From positions 1 to 19,679 of the forward strand of contig CALBSC010000055.1 of NCBI GenBank assembly GCA_937927685.1: a stretch of DNA of 19,679 nucleotides, given 5' to 3'. How positions within the stretch are numbered: position 1 is the first letter of the stretch; each line of letters opens with the position of its first letter. Source of the DNA: an uncultured Burkholderiales bacterium. GTDB taxonomy: Bacteria; Pseudomonadota; Gammaproteobacteria; Burkholderiales; Burkholderiaceae_C. Under the pieces are notes generated by a model that saw only the letters and a list, made by a program, of their open reading frames with translations, was not told the DNA's origin and made no database searches. Of the stretch, positions 1-7,560 are shown in pieces. A program made the translations under genes and the position numbers.

Positions 1-24
1 GTCTACCAATTCCGCCACCTGGGC
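1..24 (-). tRNA. tRNA-Leu, 5' portion only (cut by window edge)
   Basis: Read on the minus strand, bases 24 to 1 begin GCCCAGGTGGCGGAATTGG and continue GTAGAC. This is the usual bacterial tRNA-Leu 5' end: the acceptor strand GCCCAGG, then TGGCGGAAT-TGGTAGAC of the D stem and loop of a class II tRNA. The anticodon, long variable arm and 3' end lie outside the window, so the isoacceptor cannot be named. The gene is transcribed away from rnr, and its promoter must lie in the short stretch to its right. Confidence 0.85.
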
Positions 25-42
25 ATTTCAGGAAAGAAAGGC

Positions 43-48
43 ATTGTA
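43..48 (-). promoter_or_regulatory. Probable -10 box of the tRNA-Leu promoter
   Basis: On the minus strand this hexamer is TACAAT, five of six matches to TATAAT. It sits 18 bp upstream of the tRNA 5' end, giving a short precursor leader of about 10 nt. No good -35 hexamer is seen at 16-18 bp spacing; GCTGGT lies at 17 bp. The box overlaps the region where the RNase R reading frame on the other strand should begin. Confidence 0.45.
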
Positions 49-128
49 TCAAAAAATTCAACCCGACCAGCGCAACGCTGGAAGAATTTGAAGGCACCGT
101 TCTCGGACACCGGGACGGTCACGGGTTT

Positions 129-2339
129 GTGCAGCGGGATGACGGCGCTGCCGATATTTATTTGCCCCCCAACGAAATGCGTGCCGTGCTGCACCGCGAC
201 CGGGTCAAGGCCCGGGTGGTCCGCCTTGACAACCGGGGGCGTCCTGAAGGACGTGTGGTGGAGATCGTTGAGCGGCCCCATCAACCCATCATTGGTCGCC
301 TGTTGCAGGAAGGCGGCGTGTGGCTGGTGGCGCCCGAGGACAAACGCTACGGCCAGGACGTGCTGATTCCCAAAGGGGCCACGGGGCAGGCCAAGACCGG
401 GCAGGTGGTGGTGGTGGAACTCACCGAACCGCCGAGTCTGTTTGGCCAACCGGTCGGGCGCATCAAGGAAGTGCTGGGTGAGATGGACGACCCCGGCATG
501 GAAATCGAGATCGCGGTGCGTAAATATGGCGTGCCGCATGAGTTTTCGCCGGCCTGCCTGGCAATGGCGCGGGCCTTGCCTGATCAGGTGCGGCCGCAGG
601 ACGCGGCCCAGCGTGTGGACCTGACCGATGTACCCCTGGTCACCATCGACGGCGAGGACGCGCGTGATTTCGATGACGCCGTCTATTGCGAACCCACCAA
701 AGTGGGGCGCACCAAGGGCTGGCGCCTGCTGGTGGCCATTGCCGACGTCAGCCACTATGTGGAGACCGGCAGCGCCATCGACATTGATGCCTACGACCGT
801 GCCACCAGTGTGTATTTCCCGCGTCGCGTGATCCCCATGCTGCCGGAGAAACTCTCCAACGGCTTGTGCTCGCTCAACCCGGCGGTGGATCGCCTGTGCA
901 TGGTGAGCGACATGCTCATCAACGCGCAGGGCGAGATCACGGCCTACCAGTTTTATCCGGCCGTGATGCACAGCCAGGCCCGTCTGACCTACACGGAAGT
1001 GGCGGCGGTTTTGTCAAACACACGCGGACCCCAGGCGCAGGCGCGCAGTGAACTGGTGCCGCACCTCATCCATTTGCACGAGGTGTACCGCGCCTTGCTG
1101 AGCGCGCGCGAACGGCGTGGCGCGGTGGACTTTGAAACCACCGAAACCCAGATCGTCTGCGATGAAAGCGGGCGCATCGAGAAGATCGTGCCGCGGGTGC
1201 GCAACGACGCGCACCGCCTGATCGAAGAGGCCATGCTGGCGGCCAATGCCTGCAGCGCTGACTTCATCCTGCAACACAAGCATCCGTCGCTGTACCGTGT
1301 GCATGAGGGCCCCACGCCTGAAAAGCGCGAGTTGCTGCGCAACTACCTGAAGGCCATGGGCATTGGCCTGACCATCAGCGAGGACCCCACACCCGGGGAG
1401 TTCCAGGCGATCGCCGCGGCCACGCACGACCGGCCGGATGCGCAACAGATCCACACCATGCTGCTGCGCTCCATGCAGCAGGCCATCTACACCCCGATCA
1501 ACAGCGGTCACTTCGGTCTGGCCTTTGAGGCCTACACCCACTTCACCAGCCCGATCCGTCGTTACCCCGACTTGCTGGTACACCGGGTGATCAAGGCGAT
1601 CCTGGCGCGTGAACGCTACCAGTTGCCTGTGCTGCCCACACCCGGTGAAGCCCATGCGCGCCTGGCACGCCGCCTCGCGTCGCGCGTCAAGCCCCCCGAA
1701 CCCGGCCAGCGCGCCAAAAAGCCGGATGTCGACCAGCCCGCCTGGGAAGCGGCCGGCTTGCACTGCAGTGCCAATGAGCGACGTGCGGATGAGGCCAGCC
1801 GCGACGTGGAGGCCTGGCTCAAATGCAAGTACATGCGCGAGCACCTGGGCGAGGAGTACAGCGGGGCTGTCTCGGCGGTCACCGGCTTTGGCGTCTTTGT
1901 CACCCTGGACGCGCTGTACGTCGAAGGCCTGGTGCACATCACCGAGCTGGGCGGCGAGTACTTCCGGTTCGATGAGGCGCGTCAGGAACTGCGCGGTGAG
2001 CGCACGGGTATTCGTTACGCCGTGGGCTCACGCGTGCAGGTTCAAGTCAGCCGGGTGGATCTGGATGGCCGCAAGATCGATTTCCGCCTGGTGCGTGATC
2101 CGCTGGATCCCCATGTGCGCGGACGAGACAAGGACAAGCCCTCGCGTGACAAGGACAAGCCTGCACGCAAGGGCTCCCGCGAGGTGAATGAGTCGGAGCG
2201 ACCCGACGACCGCAGACACGCCAGCGACAAGCCGGCTGGCTCGCGCAAGGGCGTTCCGTCACAATCGCCGATCCAGGCGCTCAAGGCCGCCGTCAAAAAG
2301 GTGGTCGGGTTCAAGAAAGGCCGCAAGGCGAGGCGTTGA
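129..2339 (+). CDS. rnr: Ribonuclease R (RNB-family 3'-5' exoribonuclease); N-terminus uncertain
   Basis: RNase R is a processive, hydrolytic 3'-5' exoribonuclease that degrades structured RNA. The 736 residues from GTG 129 hold cold-shock-type RNA-binding domains (about 1-140), the RNB catalytic domain with the metal-binding motif TIDGEDARDFDDAV (D174, D180, D182, D183), and a C-terminal S1 domain (about 577-655). A basic tail follows, rich in Lys, Arg and Asp, with a doubled DKDKP. About 30 extra residues rich in Pro, Lys and Arg lie between RNB and S1 (near 520-550). GTG 129 is only the first standard in-frame start. The same frame upstream (90-128) encodes EGTVLGHRDGHGF, typical of the first cold-shock domain, so the true start is probably further left, at a non-standard codon such as ATC 48 or CTG 78. 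The helix-turn-helix domain that precedes this in E. coli RNase R has no room before the tRNA. The family call is firm; the start is not. Confidence 0.93.
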   Translation: MQRDDGAADIYLPPNEMRAVLHRDRVKARVVRLDNRGRPEGRVVEIVERPHQPIIGRLLQEGGVWLVAPEDKRYGQDVLIPKGATGQAKTGQVVVVELTEPPSLFGQPVGRIKEVLGEMDDPGMEIEIAVRKYGVPHEFSPACLAMARALPDQVRPQDAAQRVDLTDVPLVTIDGEDARDFDDAVYCEPTKVGRTKGWRLLVAIADVSHYVETGSAIDIDAYDRATSVYFPRRVIPMLPEKLSNGLCSLNPAVDRLCMVSDMLINAQGEITAYQFYPAVMHSQARLTYTEVAAVLSNTRGPQAQARSELVPHLIHLHEVYRALLSARERRGAVDFETTETQIVCDESGRIEKIVPRVRNDAHRLIEEAMLAANACSADFILQHKHPSLYRVHEGPTPEKRELLRNYLKAMGIGLTISEDPTPGEFQAIAAATHDRPDAQQIHTMLLRSMQQAIYTPINSGHFGLAFEAYTHFTSPIRRYPDLLVHRVIKAILARERYQLPVLPTPGEAHARLARRLASRVKPPEPGQRAKKPDVDQPAWEAAGLHCSANERRADEASRDVEAWLKCKYMREHLGEEYSGAVSAVTGFGVFVTLDALYVEGLVHITELGGEYFRFDEARQELRGERTGIRYAVGSRVQVQVSRVDLDGRKIDFRLVRDPLDPHVRGRDKDKPSRDKDKPARKGSREVNESERPDDRRHASDKPAGSRKGVPSQSPIQALKAAVKKVVGFKKGRKARR

Positions 2340-2403
2340 CGCAGGGGGGGCCGGTGGCTTTCCCCGCGGCTCACAATCACATGACACAACGAGGAGATCT
2401 CAG

Positions 2404-3156
2404 ATGACAACATCCAAAGTGGCGATCGTGACCGGCGGCGGTTCCGGCGTGGGGCGCGCGGCTGCGCTGGCCCTGTTGCGTGATGGCTGGAACGTGGTGC
2501 TGGCTGGCCGGCGACCCGAGCCGTTGCAGGCCGTGATCGAGGAGTCCAAAGCCGGTTCACGTGGCCTGGGCGTGCCCACCGATGTGTCCGACCCCGCCTC
2601 CGTCAAAGCCCTGTTTGAGACGGCGGTCAAGGCCTTCGGCCGGGTGGACCTGCTGTTCAACAATGCGGGTGTCAATGCGCCTGGCATTCCCCTGGAAGAG
2701 CTGTCCATCGAGCAATGGCGCAATGTGGTGGATATCAACCTGAGCGGCATGTTCTATTGCATCCAGCAGGCCTTCAAGGTGATGAAGGATCAAAGCCCCA
2801 TGGGCGGGCGCATCATCAACAACGGTTCTATCTCGGCGCATGCACCGCGTCCCAATTCAATTGCCTACACGGCGACCAAGCACTCGGTGACCGGCCTGAC
2901 CAAGGCGGCTTCGCTGGACGGACGCAAGTACAACATCGCGGTGGGTCAGATCGACATCGGCAATGCCGGGACGGACATGGCGTCGCGCATGGCGCGCGGC
3001 GTCCCGCAGGCGAACGGTCAGATTGCGATCGAACCGCTGATGGATGTGAACACCGTCGGCACCTCGGTGCTGTACATGGCCAACTTGCCTCTGGACACCA
3101 ACGTACTGTTCCACACGGTCATGGCGACCCAGATGCCGTTCGTCGGCCGGGGCTGA
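2404..3156 (+). CDS. SDR-family NAD(P)-dependent oxidoreductase
   Basis: This is a 250-residue classical short-chain dehydrogenase with a Rossmann fold. The cofactor motif TGGGSGVG is at residues 10-17 and NNAG at 86-89. The catalytic serine lies in NGSIS (about 142-144) and the catalytic pair is Y155-x-x-x-K159. Two arginines after the second strand (R36-R37) suggest a preference for NADP(H). The substrate cannot be told from sequence. ATG 2404 is chosen because GAGGAG at 2391-2396 sits 7 nt upstream; the frame is open further left, but that part overlaps rnr and does not look like SDR. It follows rnr by 64 bp, so it may share its transcript. Its 3' end overlaps the convergent nnr gene by 38 bp. 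Confidence 0.9.
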   Translation: MTTSKVAIVTGGGSGVGRAAALALLRDGWNVVLAGRRPEPLQAVIEESKAGSRGLGVPTDVSDPASVKALFETAVKAFGRVDLLFNNAGVNAPGIPLEELSIEQWRNVVDINLSGMFYCIQQAFKVMKDQSPMGGRIINNGSISAHAPRPNSIAYTATKHSVTGLTKAASLDGRKYNIAVGQIDIGNAGTDMASRMARGVPQANGQIAIEPLMDVNTVGTSVLYMANLPLDTNVLFHTVMATQMPFVGRG

Positions 3157-4741
3157 TCTCCGCCAACCGGTCTGCGATCAGGGGCTGCTGGGGCGGCCAC
3201 TGGTCGGCCGCCTGACCGTGCCAGAACACGGCGTGCGTGGCAGCCTGCCAGGCGTCGTCTCCTTGCGCCAGTCGCGCGCCAATCATGCCGGCCAACACAT
3301 CGCCCGTCCCGGCCGAGGCCAGGCGTGCATTGCCACTGGGGTTGATGCCCGGAACCCGGTTGGCCATGGCGATCACCGTGCCCGACCCCTTCAACACCAC
3401 CACGGCGCCAAAGCGCTGGGCCAGTTGTTGCGCTTGCCCCAGTCGGTCCGCTTGAATTTCCTGGGTTGAGCAGCCCAGCAGTCGCGCGGCTTCCAGGGGG
3501 TGCGGCGTGAGGACGGTCGGGTGGCCGGCAGTGCCCCGCTGGCTCAGCAAGTGTTGCAACGCGGGGTCTTGCGCAATGGCGTTGAGTGCATCGGCGTCGA
3601 GCACCAGGCTTTTGGCGGTGGACAGCAGACGCGGCAGCCAGGTGCGTACGGCGTTGCCGCCACCGCAGCCACACACCACGTGGGTCTGGCGCACGTCCAG
3701 GGCGTCAATCGGGCGGGTCATCAGGGCGCGCGGGTGTGGTGTCTCGACGGCCGGGCTGGCAACCAGGCCAGGCACCGTTGGTGACAAGGGGTCAGCACTG
3801 GCGTGGCGCCCGCCTGAAGCCGCGGCGGACGGCGCGGCCTGCTGTCCCACCAGACACACCCAGACTCGGCCCGCGCCCGCGTGCAAGGCGGCGCTGCCAG
3901 CCAGCCAGGCGGCTCCCTCCATGCCCGCATCGCCGCCCACCACAGCCAGGTCCCCGAAATGCCCTTTGTGGCTGGCGTGGGCCGACAGGGATGGACGCGG
4001 CGCAGCCAGCAATTCGGCGTCCGGTTTCGGGGTGTCTTCCACGCCCAGCCCATCCCACCAGACCTCGCCTGCCCAGTCGCGCCCCTCGTGCGTGAACAGC
4101 CCCGGCTTGAGCGTGAGCAGGCTCAGGGTATGGCGTCTGCCGTGTCCACGCTCGGGCGGGCCGTACCAGTTGCCCGTCTGACCATCCAGACCTGACGGGG
4201 TGTCGATACACAACACTGGCGCTTGGGCCTGGTTCATGGCGCGCAGCCATTCGGCCATGGGACCGGACAGGCCGGGTTTGGCGCCAAGGCCAAGCAAGGC
4301 ATCGATGGCGATATCCCAGGTGAAAGGGGCGGACTGGTGCACCGCCAATCCCACCTCGGCCAGACGCTGCCAGGCCGCCTGGGCGTCTGCAGGGCAGGGA
4401 CGCCCGGGGGCGGGCGGCAGGGCTGTGACGTGCACGTCCAGCCCGGCTTGCTGAAGGTGGAGGGCAGCCACCGCGCCATCGCCGCCATTGTTGCCGGGGC
4501 CGCACACCACCCACACCCGCTGGGCATGGGGGGCCAATGCGCGGGCCAGTCGGGCCACGGACTTTCCGGCCCGTTCCATCAAGGGCGGCACCGGGTACCG
4601 GGACAAGGCTGCCTGTTCCAATGCCCGGGTGCCTGCAGTGCCCCGCAAGGGCCAGGTCTGTTGCGAGGTGACCCGGCACGGCCCGCTGGCTGCGACGGCG
4701 GGCGCGTGGTGTATGGGGACGAAATCGGTCGGCTGGAACAT
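3119..4741 (-). CDS. nnr: Bifunctional NAD(P)H-hydrate epimerase / ADP-dependent NAD(P)H-hydrate dehydratase
   Basis: This 540-residue cytosolic repair enzyme restores NADH and NADPH damaged by hydration: the N-terminal domain epimerises (R)- and (S)-NAD(P)HX, and the C-terminal domain dehydrates the S form with ADP. The YjeF_N half shows CGPGNNGGDG (80-89), DALLGLGAKPGLSGP and DTPSGLDGQTG. The carbohydrate-kinase-like half shows HKGHFGDLAVVGGDAGMEG, LDADALN, LTPHPLEAARLLG and the catalytic AGTGDVLAG near 477-485 (D481). Both domains look intact, as in the E. coli fused enzyme. ATG 4741 has no clear Shine-Dalgarno and gives about 30 residues before the conserved region, so a later start is possible. 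It is the only minus-strand protein gene here. Its 5' end touches the rpsB promoter and its 3' end overlaps the SDR gene. Confidence 0.93.
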   Translation of the reverse strand: MFQPTDFVPIHHAPAVAASGPCRVTSQQTWPLRGTAGTRALEQAALSRYPVPPLMERAGKSVARLARALAPHAQRVWVVCGPGNNGGDGAVAALHLQQAGLDVHVTALPPAPGRPCPADAQAAWQRLAEVGLAVHQSAPFTWDIAIDALLGLGAKPGLSGPMAEWLRAMNQAQAPVLCIDTPSGLDGQTGNWYGPPERGHGRRHTLSLLTLKPGLFTHEGRDWAGEVWWDGLGVEDTPKPDAELLAAPRPSLSAHASHKGHFGDLAVVGGDAGMEGAAWLAGSAALHAGAGRVWVCLVGQQAAPSAAASGGRHASADPLSPTVPGLVASPAVETPHPRALMTRPIDALDVRQTHVVCGCGGGNAVRTWLPRLLSTAKSLVLDADALNAIAQDPALQHLLSQRGTAGHPTVLTPHPLEAARLLGCSTQEIQADRLGQAQQLAQRFGAVVVLKGSGTVIAMANRVPGINPSGNARLASAGTGDVLAGMIGARLAQGDDAWQAATHAVFWHGQAADQWPPQQPLIADRLAEISPGRRTASGSP

Positions 4742-4746
4742 GGGGC

Positions 4747-4757
4747 TATGCTAGAAT
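4747..4757 (+). promoter_or_regulatory. Extended -10 promoter of rpsB-tsf
   Basis: The hexamer TAGAAT (4752-4757) is preceded by TGC, giving the extended -10 form TGNTAGAAT. No TTGACA-like -35 is seen at 15-18 bp spacing, which is common when the extended element is present. Transcription would start near 4764, about 200 nt before the rpsB ATG. The upstream part of this promoter lies inside the first codons of nnr on the other strand. Confidence 0.6.
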
Positions 4758-4763
4758 CATGTG

Positions 4764-4960
4764 GTTTTGCGGAACGTGCCGGGTTGTTGGCTTGAGCTTT
4801 CGGGTCATGCCAACTTGCCTGCGCCGACCCTGAACACCATCGTAATTCACCTTAACCTCAAACCAGCCCCCCACAGGTGTTGGCCCGCACACGAAGGCGC
4901 AAGTCTTGTGCAGTGTTGGCTGATTCGGGCTCGGTTTCAGACCTAACCTCTGGAGAGACT
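4764..4960 (+). promoter_or_regulatory. Long 5' leader of rpsB, candidate regulatory RNA region
   Basis: About 200 nt separate the predicted transcription start from the rpsB ATG. The leader contains a hairpin at 4786-4814: GTTGGC pairs with GCCAAC, and the helix continues past a T-T mismatch with TGA/TCA around a 9-nt loop. GTTGGC recurs at 4879-4884 and 4915-4920, so the single GCCAAC has three possible partners. In Gammaproteobacteria S2 represses rpsB-tsf through the mRNA leader. Whether this leader does the same is inference. Confidence 0.4.
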
Positions 4961-5707
4961 ATGTCTATCACCATGCGCGAAATGTTGGAAGCCGGCGTCC
5001 ATTTCGGACACCAGACCCGCTTCTGGAACCCCAAGATGGCCCCGTTCATCTTCGGTCATCGCAACAAAATCCACATCATCAACCTCGAGCAGTCGCTGCC
5101 GATGTTCCAGGACGCGGCCAAGTTCGCCCGTCAACTCTCCGCCAACCGTGGCACCATCCTGATGGTCGGCACCAAGCGCCAGGCCCGTGAAATCGTGGCT
5201 GCTGAAGCCCGTCGTGCCGGCGTGCCCTTCGTGGACCAGCGTTGGCTCGGCGGTATGCTGACCAACTTCAAGACGGTCAAGACCTCCATCAAGCGCCTCA
5301 AAGACATGAAGGTTCAGCTGGAAACCGGTCTGGACGCCATGTCCAAGAAAGAACAGCTGATGTTCAACCGCGAACTCGAGAAGCTCGAGAAAGACATCGG
5401 CGGTATCCAGGACATGGCCACCTTGCCCGATGCGATCTTCGTGATCGACGTGGGTTATCACAAGATTGCTGTCGCCGAAGCCAAGAAGCTGGGCATCCCC
5501 CTGATCGGCGTGGTGGACACCAACCACTCCCCCGAGGGCATTGACTACGTCATCCCCGGCAACGACGATTCCTCCAAAGCCGTCACCCTGTACGCCCGCG
5601 GCATTGCTGACGCGATCCTGGAAGGCCGTGCCAATGCGGTGCAGGACGTTGTCAAGGCCGTGGCCGAAGGCGAAGACGAGTTCGTTGAAGTCGACAGCGC
5701 CGCCTGA
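4961..5707 (+). CDS. rpsB: 30S ribosomal protein S2
   Basis: S2 is a late-assembling protein of the small ribosomal subunit and is needed for S1 to join. The 248 residues open with SITMREMLEAGVHFGHQTR and continue with NPKMAPFIFG, IHIINLEQ and GTKRQAREIV. VDQRWLGGMLTNFKT, the coiled-coil insert around residues 100-155, DAIFVIDVGYHKIAVAEA and GVVDTNHSPEGIDYVIPGNDD follow. All are standard, and the length is near that of E. coli (241). GGAGAG at 4952-4957 fixes ATG 4961; the in-frame GTG 4877 only opens a non-conserved stretch of leader. The gene is first in the rpsB-tsf unit, and a hairpin terminator or attenuator follows the stop. Confidence 0.98.
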   Translation: MSITMREMLEAGVHFGHQTRFWNPKMAPFIFGHRNKIHIINLEQSLPMFQDAAKFARQLSANRGTILMVGTKRQAREIVAAEARRAGVPFVDQRWLGGMLTNFKTVKTSIKRLKDMKVQLETGLDAMSKKEQLMFNRELEKLEKDIGGIQDMATLPDAIFVIDVGYHKIAVAEAKKLGIPLIGVVDTNHSPEGIDYVIPGNDDSSKAVTLYARGIADAILEGRANAVQDVVKAVAEGEDEFVEVDSAA

Positions 5708-5728
5708 TTTGCCTCACGGCACTCCAGC

Positions 5729-5752
5729 AAGGGGCTCCGGTAGCCCCTTTTT
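5729..5752 (+). terminator. Rho-independent terminator/attenuator between rpsB and tsf
   Basis: A perfect 8-bp stem, AAGGGGCT (5729-5736) with AGCCCCTT (5742-5749), closes a 5-nt loop and runs into five T residues. It lies 21 bp after the rpsB stop and about 50 bp before tsf. With no clear promoter for tsf in the gap, it probably acts as a partial terminator that sets the S2 to EF-Ts ratio. Confidence 0.8.
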
Positions 5753-5803
5753 CTCGGGTGCCGGCCCCTTTCAATCTTTTTAGAACCGAACCCGGAGAAC
5801 ACT

Positions 5804-6697
5804 ATGGCAGCTATCACCGCCAGCATGGTCGCAGAACTGCGCGCCAAGACCGACGCCCCGATGATGGAGTGCAAAAAAGCCCTGACCGAAGCCGATGGCG
5901 ACATGGCCAAGGCTGAAGAACTGTTGCGCGTGAAGCTCGGCAGCAAGGCCGGCAAGGCTGCCAGCCGCGTGACGGCCGAAGGCGTGGTCTCCAGCTTCAT
6001 TGAAGGCAACACCGGCGCCCTGATTGAAGTCAACTGCGAAACCGACTTTGTCACCAAGAATGACAGCTTCCTGGCCATGGCTCAAGCCGCCGCCAAGCTG
6101 ATCGTCCAGCACAACCCCGCCTCCATCGAGGCCCTGGGTGCCTTGTCCTACAGCCAGGACGGCTTTGGCCCCACCATGGAAGACGTGCGCAAGGGTCTGA
6201 TTGGCAAGATCGGCGAAAACATGAGCTTTCGCCGTTACAAGCGTTTCAGCGGCGACACCGCCGTGACCTCCTACCTGCACGGCACCCGTATCGGTGTGGT
6301 GGTCGAGTACACCGGCCAGGAAGCCGCTGCCCGTGACGTGGCCATGCACGTGGCTGCCATGAAGCCGGTCGCGCTCACCAGCGCCGACGTGCCCGCCGAC
6401 CTGATCGAGAAAGAGCGCTCAGTCGCCCAGGCCAAGGCTGCCGAGTCTGGCAAACCTGCCGAGATCGTTGCCAAGATGATCGACGGCTCGGTGCAGAAAT
6501 ACCTCAAGGAGGTGTCACTGTTCAACCAGCCGTTCGTCAAGAACGACAAGCAGACTGTGGAGCAGATGCTCAAGGCGGCCGGCACCACTGTCAAGGCCTT
6601 CACGCTCTACGTGGTGGGCGAGGGCATCGAGAAACGTACCGATGACTTTGCCGCCGAAGTGGCGGCCCAGGTCGCTGCAGCCCGCCAAGGGGCCTGA
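5804..6697 (+). CDS. tsf: Translation elongation factor Ts
   Basis: EF-Ts is the nucleotide exchange factor that releases GDP from EF-Tu in the cytosol. The 297 residues begin with the UBA-like domain (AAITASMVAELRAKT, then MMECKKALTEADGDMAKAEE). The signature TDFVTKND at 80-87 starts the core domain that inserts next to the EF-Tu nucleotide site. The C-terminal half has LFNQPFVKNDKQTVEQ. Length is close to E. coli (283). CCGGAGAAC just upstream supplies the ribosome-binding site for ATG 5804. The gene is the second member of the rpsB-tsf unit and is closed by its own terminator. Confidence 0.98.
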   Translation: MAAITASMVAELRAKTDAPMMECKKALTEADGDMAKAEELLRVKLGSKAGKAASRVTAEGVVSSFIEGNTGALIEVNCETDFVTKNDSFLAMAQAAAKLIVQHNPASIEALGALSYSQDGFGPTMEDVRKGLIGKIGENMSFRRYKRFSGDTAVTSYLHGTRIGVVVEYTGQEAAARDVAMHVAAMKPVALTSADVPADLIEKERSVAQAKAAESGKPAEIVAKMIDGSVQKYLKEVSLFNQPFVKNDKQTVEQMLKAAGTTVKAFTLYVVGEGIEKRTDDFAAEVAAQVAAARQGA

Positions 6698-6702
6698 GAT
6701 CC

Positions 6703-6725
6703 AAGGGGACCACGGTCCCCTTTTT
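6703..6725 (+). terminator. Rho-independent terminator after tsf
   Basis: The stem AAGGGGAC (6703-6710) pairs with GTCCCCTT (6715-6722) around a CACG loop and ends in five T residues. It lies 5 bp after the tsf stop and should close the rpsB-tsf transcript. Its layout closely resembles the hairpin between rpsB and tsf. Confidence 0.88.
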
Positions 6726-6784
6726 CTTGTCCGGTGTCAGGTGAAAACCTTGCGCCCGGCGGCTGCGAAGTCCTGTTCAGGCCG

Positions 6785-6790
6785 CTAAAC
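6785..6790 (+). promoter_or_regulatory. Possible -10 box of the pyrH promoter
   Basis: A terminator precedes pyrH, so pyrH-frr and the envelope run need a promoter in the 89 bp between 6726 and 6814. TAAACT here matches four of six bases of TATAAT and would start transcription about 20 nt before the ATG. No convincing -35 was found at normal spacing, so this is tentative. Confidence 0.3.
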
Positions 6791-6814
6791 TATGTCAACT
6801 TCTGGAGCCACTGA

Positions 6815-7537
6815 ATGACCGACCGCCCGCCAGCCCACCAGCGCATCCTGCTCAAGCTGTCCGGTGAAGCCCTGATGGGCGACGATGCCTTTGGCATCAA
6901 CCGGGCCACCATTGTTCGCATGGTCGAGGAGGTGGCGGAAGTCACCCGTCTGGGGGTGCAGGTGGCGGTGGTGATCGGTGGGGGCAACATCTTCCGCGGT
7001 GTGGCCGGCGGTTCGGTCGGTATGGACCGCGCCACCGCCGACTACATGGGCATGCTGGCCACGGTGATGAATGCGCTGGCGCTGGCCGACACCATGAACA
7101 AGGCGGGGCTCACGGCACGCGTCATGTCGGCCATCGGCATCGAACAGGTGGTGGAGCCTTATGTGCGTCCCAAGGCCTTGCAGTACCTGGAAGAGGGCAA
7201 AGTGGTCATCTTTGCGGCCGGCACGGGCAATCCTTTCTTCACCACGGACACGGCGGCTGCGCTGCGTGGCGCCGAGATCGGGGCCGAACTGGTGCTCAAG
7301 GCCACCAAGGTGGATGGCGTCTACTCGGCTGACCCCAAGAAAGACCCCAACGCCACCCGCTATAACAAGATCAGTTTTGATGACGCCATTCGTCAGAACC
7401 TGGGCATCATGGACGCCACGGCATTTGCCCTGTGCCGCGATCAGAAACTCCCCATCAAAGTGTTCTCCATCTTCAAGCATGGCGCCCTGCGCCGTGTGGT
7501 GATGGGGGAGGACGAAGGCACACTGGTCTACGCCTGA
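6815..7537 (+). CDS. pyrH: Uridylate kinase (UMP kinase)
   Basis: PyrH phosphorylates UMP to UDP with ATP and belongs to the amino-acid-kinase fold, working as a hexamer in the cytosol. The 240 residues show KLSGEAL (14-20), VVIGGGNIFRG (about 52-62), MDRATADYMGMLATVMNALAL, GTGNPFFTTDTAAALR and LKATKVDGVYSADPKKDP. The end is FSIFKHGALRRVVMGEDEGTLV. Length equals that of E. coli (241). TGGAG at 6802-6806 supports ATG 6815. frr follows by 23 bp, the usual pair in proteobacteria. It links to carA at the far end of the window through pyrimidine synthesis. Confidence 0.98.
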   Translation: MTDRPPAHQRILLKLSGEALMGDDAFGINRATIVRMVEEVAEVTRLGVQVAVVIGGGNIFRGVAGGSVGMDRATADYMGMLATVMNALALADTMNKAGLTARVMSAIGIEQVVEPYVRPKALQYLEEGKVVIFAAGTGNPFFTTDTAAALRGAEIGAELVLKATKVDGVYSADPKKDPNATRYNKISFDDAIRQNLGIMDATAFALCRDQKLPIKVFSIFKHGALRRVVMGEDEGTLVYA

Positions 7538-7560
7538 GCTGTGCAAGAAGGAAGAATGAA

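Noticed and set aside
1014..1937. Long open frames on the minus strand opposite rnr, tsf, pyrH, dxr and bamA.
   Set aside because: GC-rich coding DNA leaves the antisense frames open; the products are His/Gln/Gly-rich with no domain motifs, and each lies fully opposite a well-identified gene.
4877..4960. In-frame N-terminal extension of rpsB from GTG 4877.
   Set aside because: The extension is Arg-rich and unlike S2, and the strong GGAGAG site precedes ATG 4961, where the conserved protein begins.
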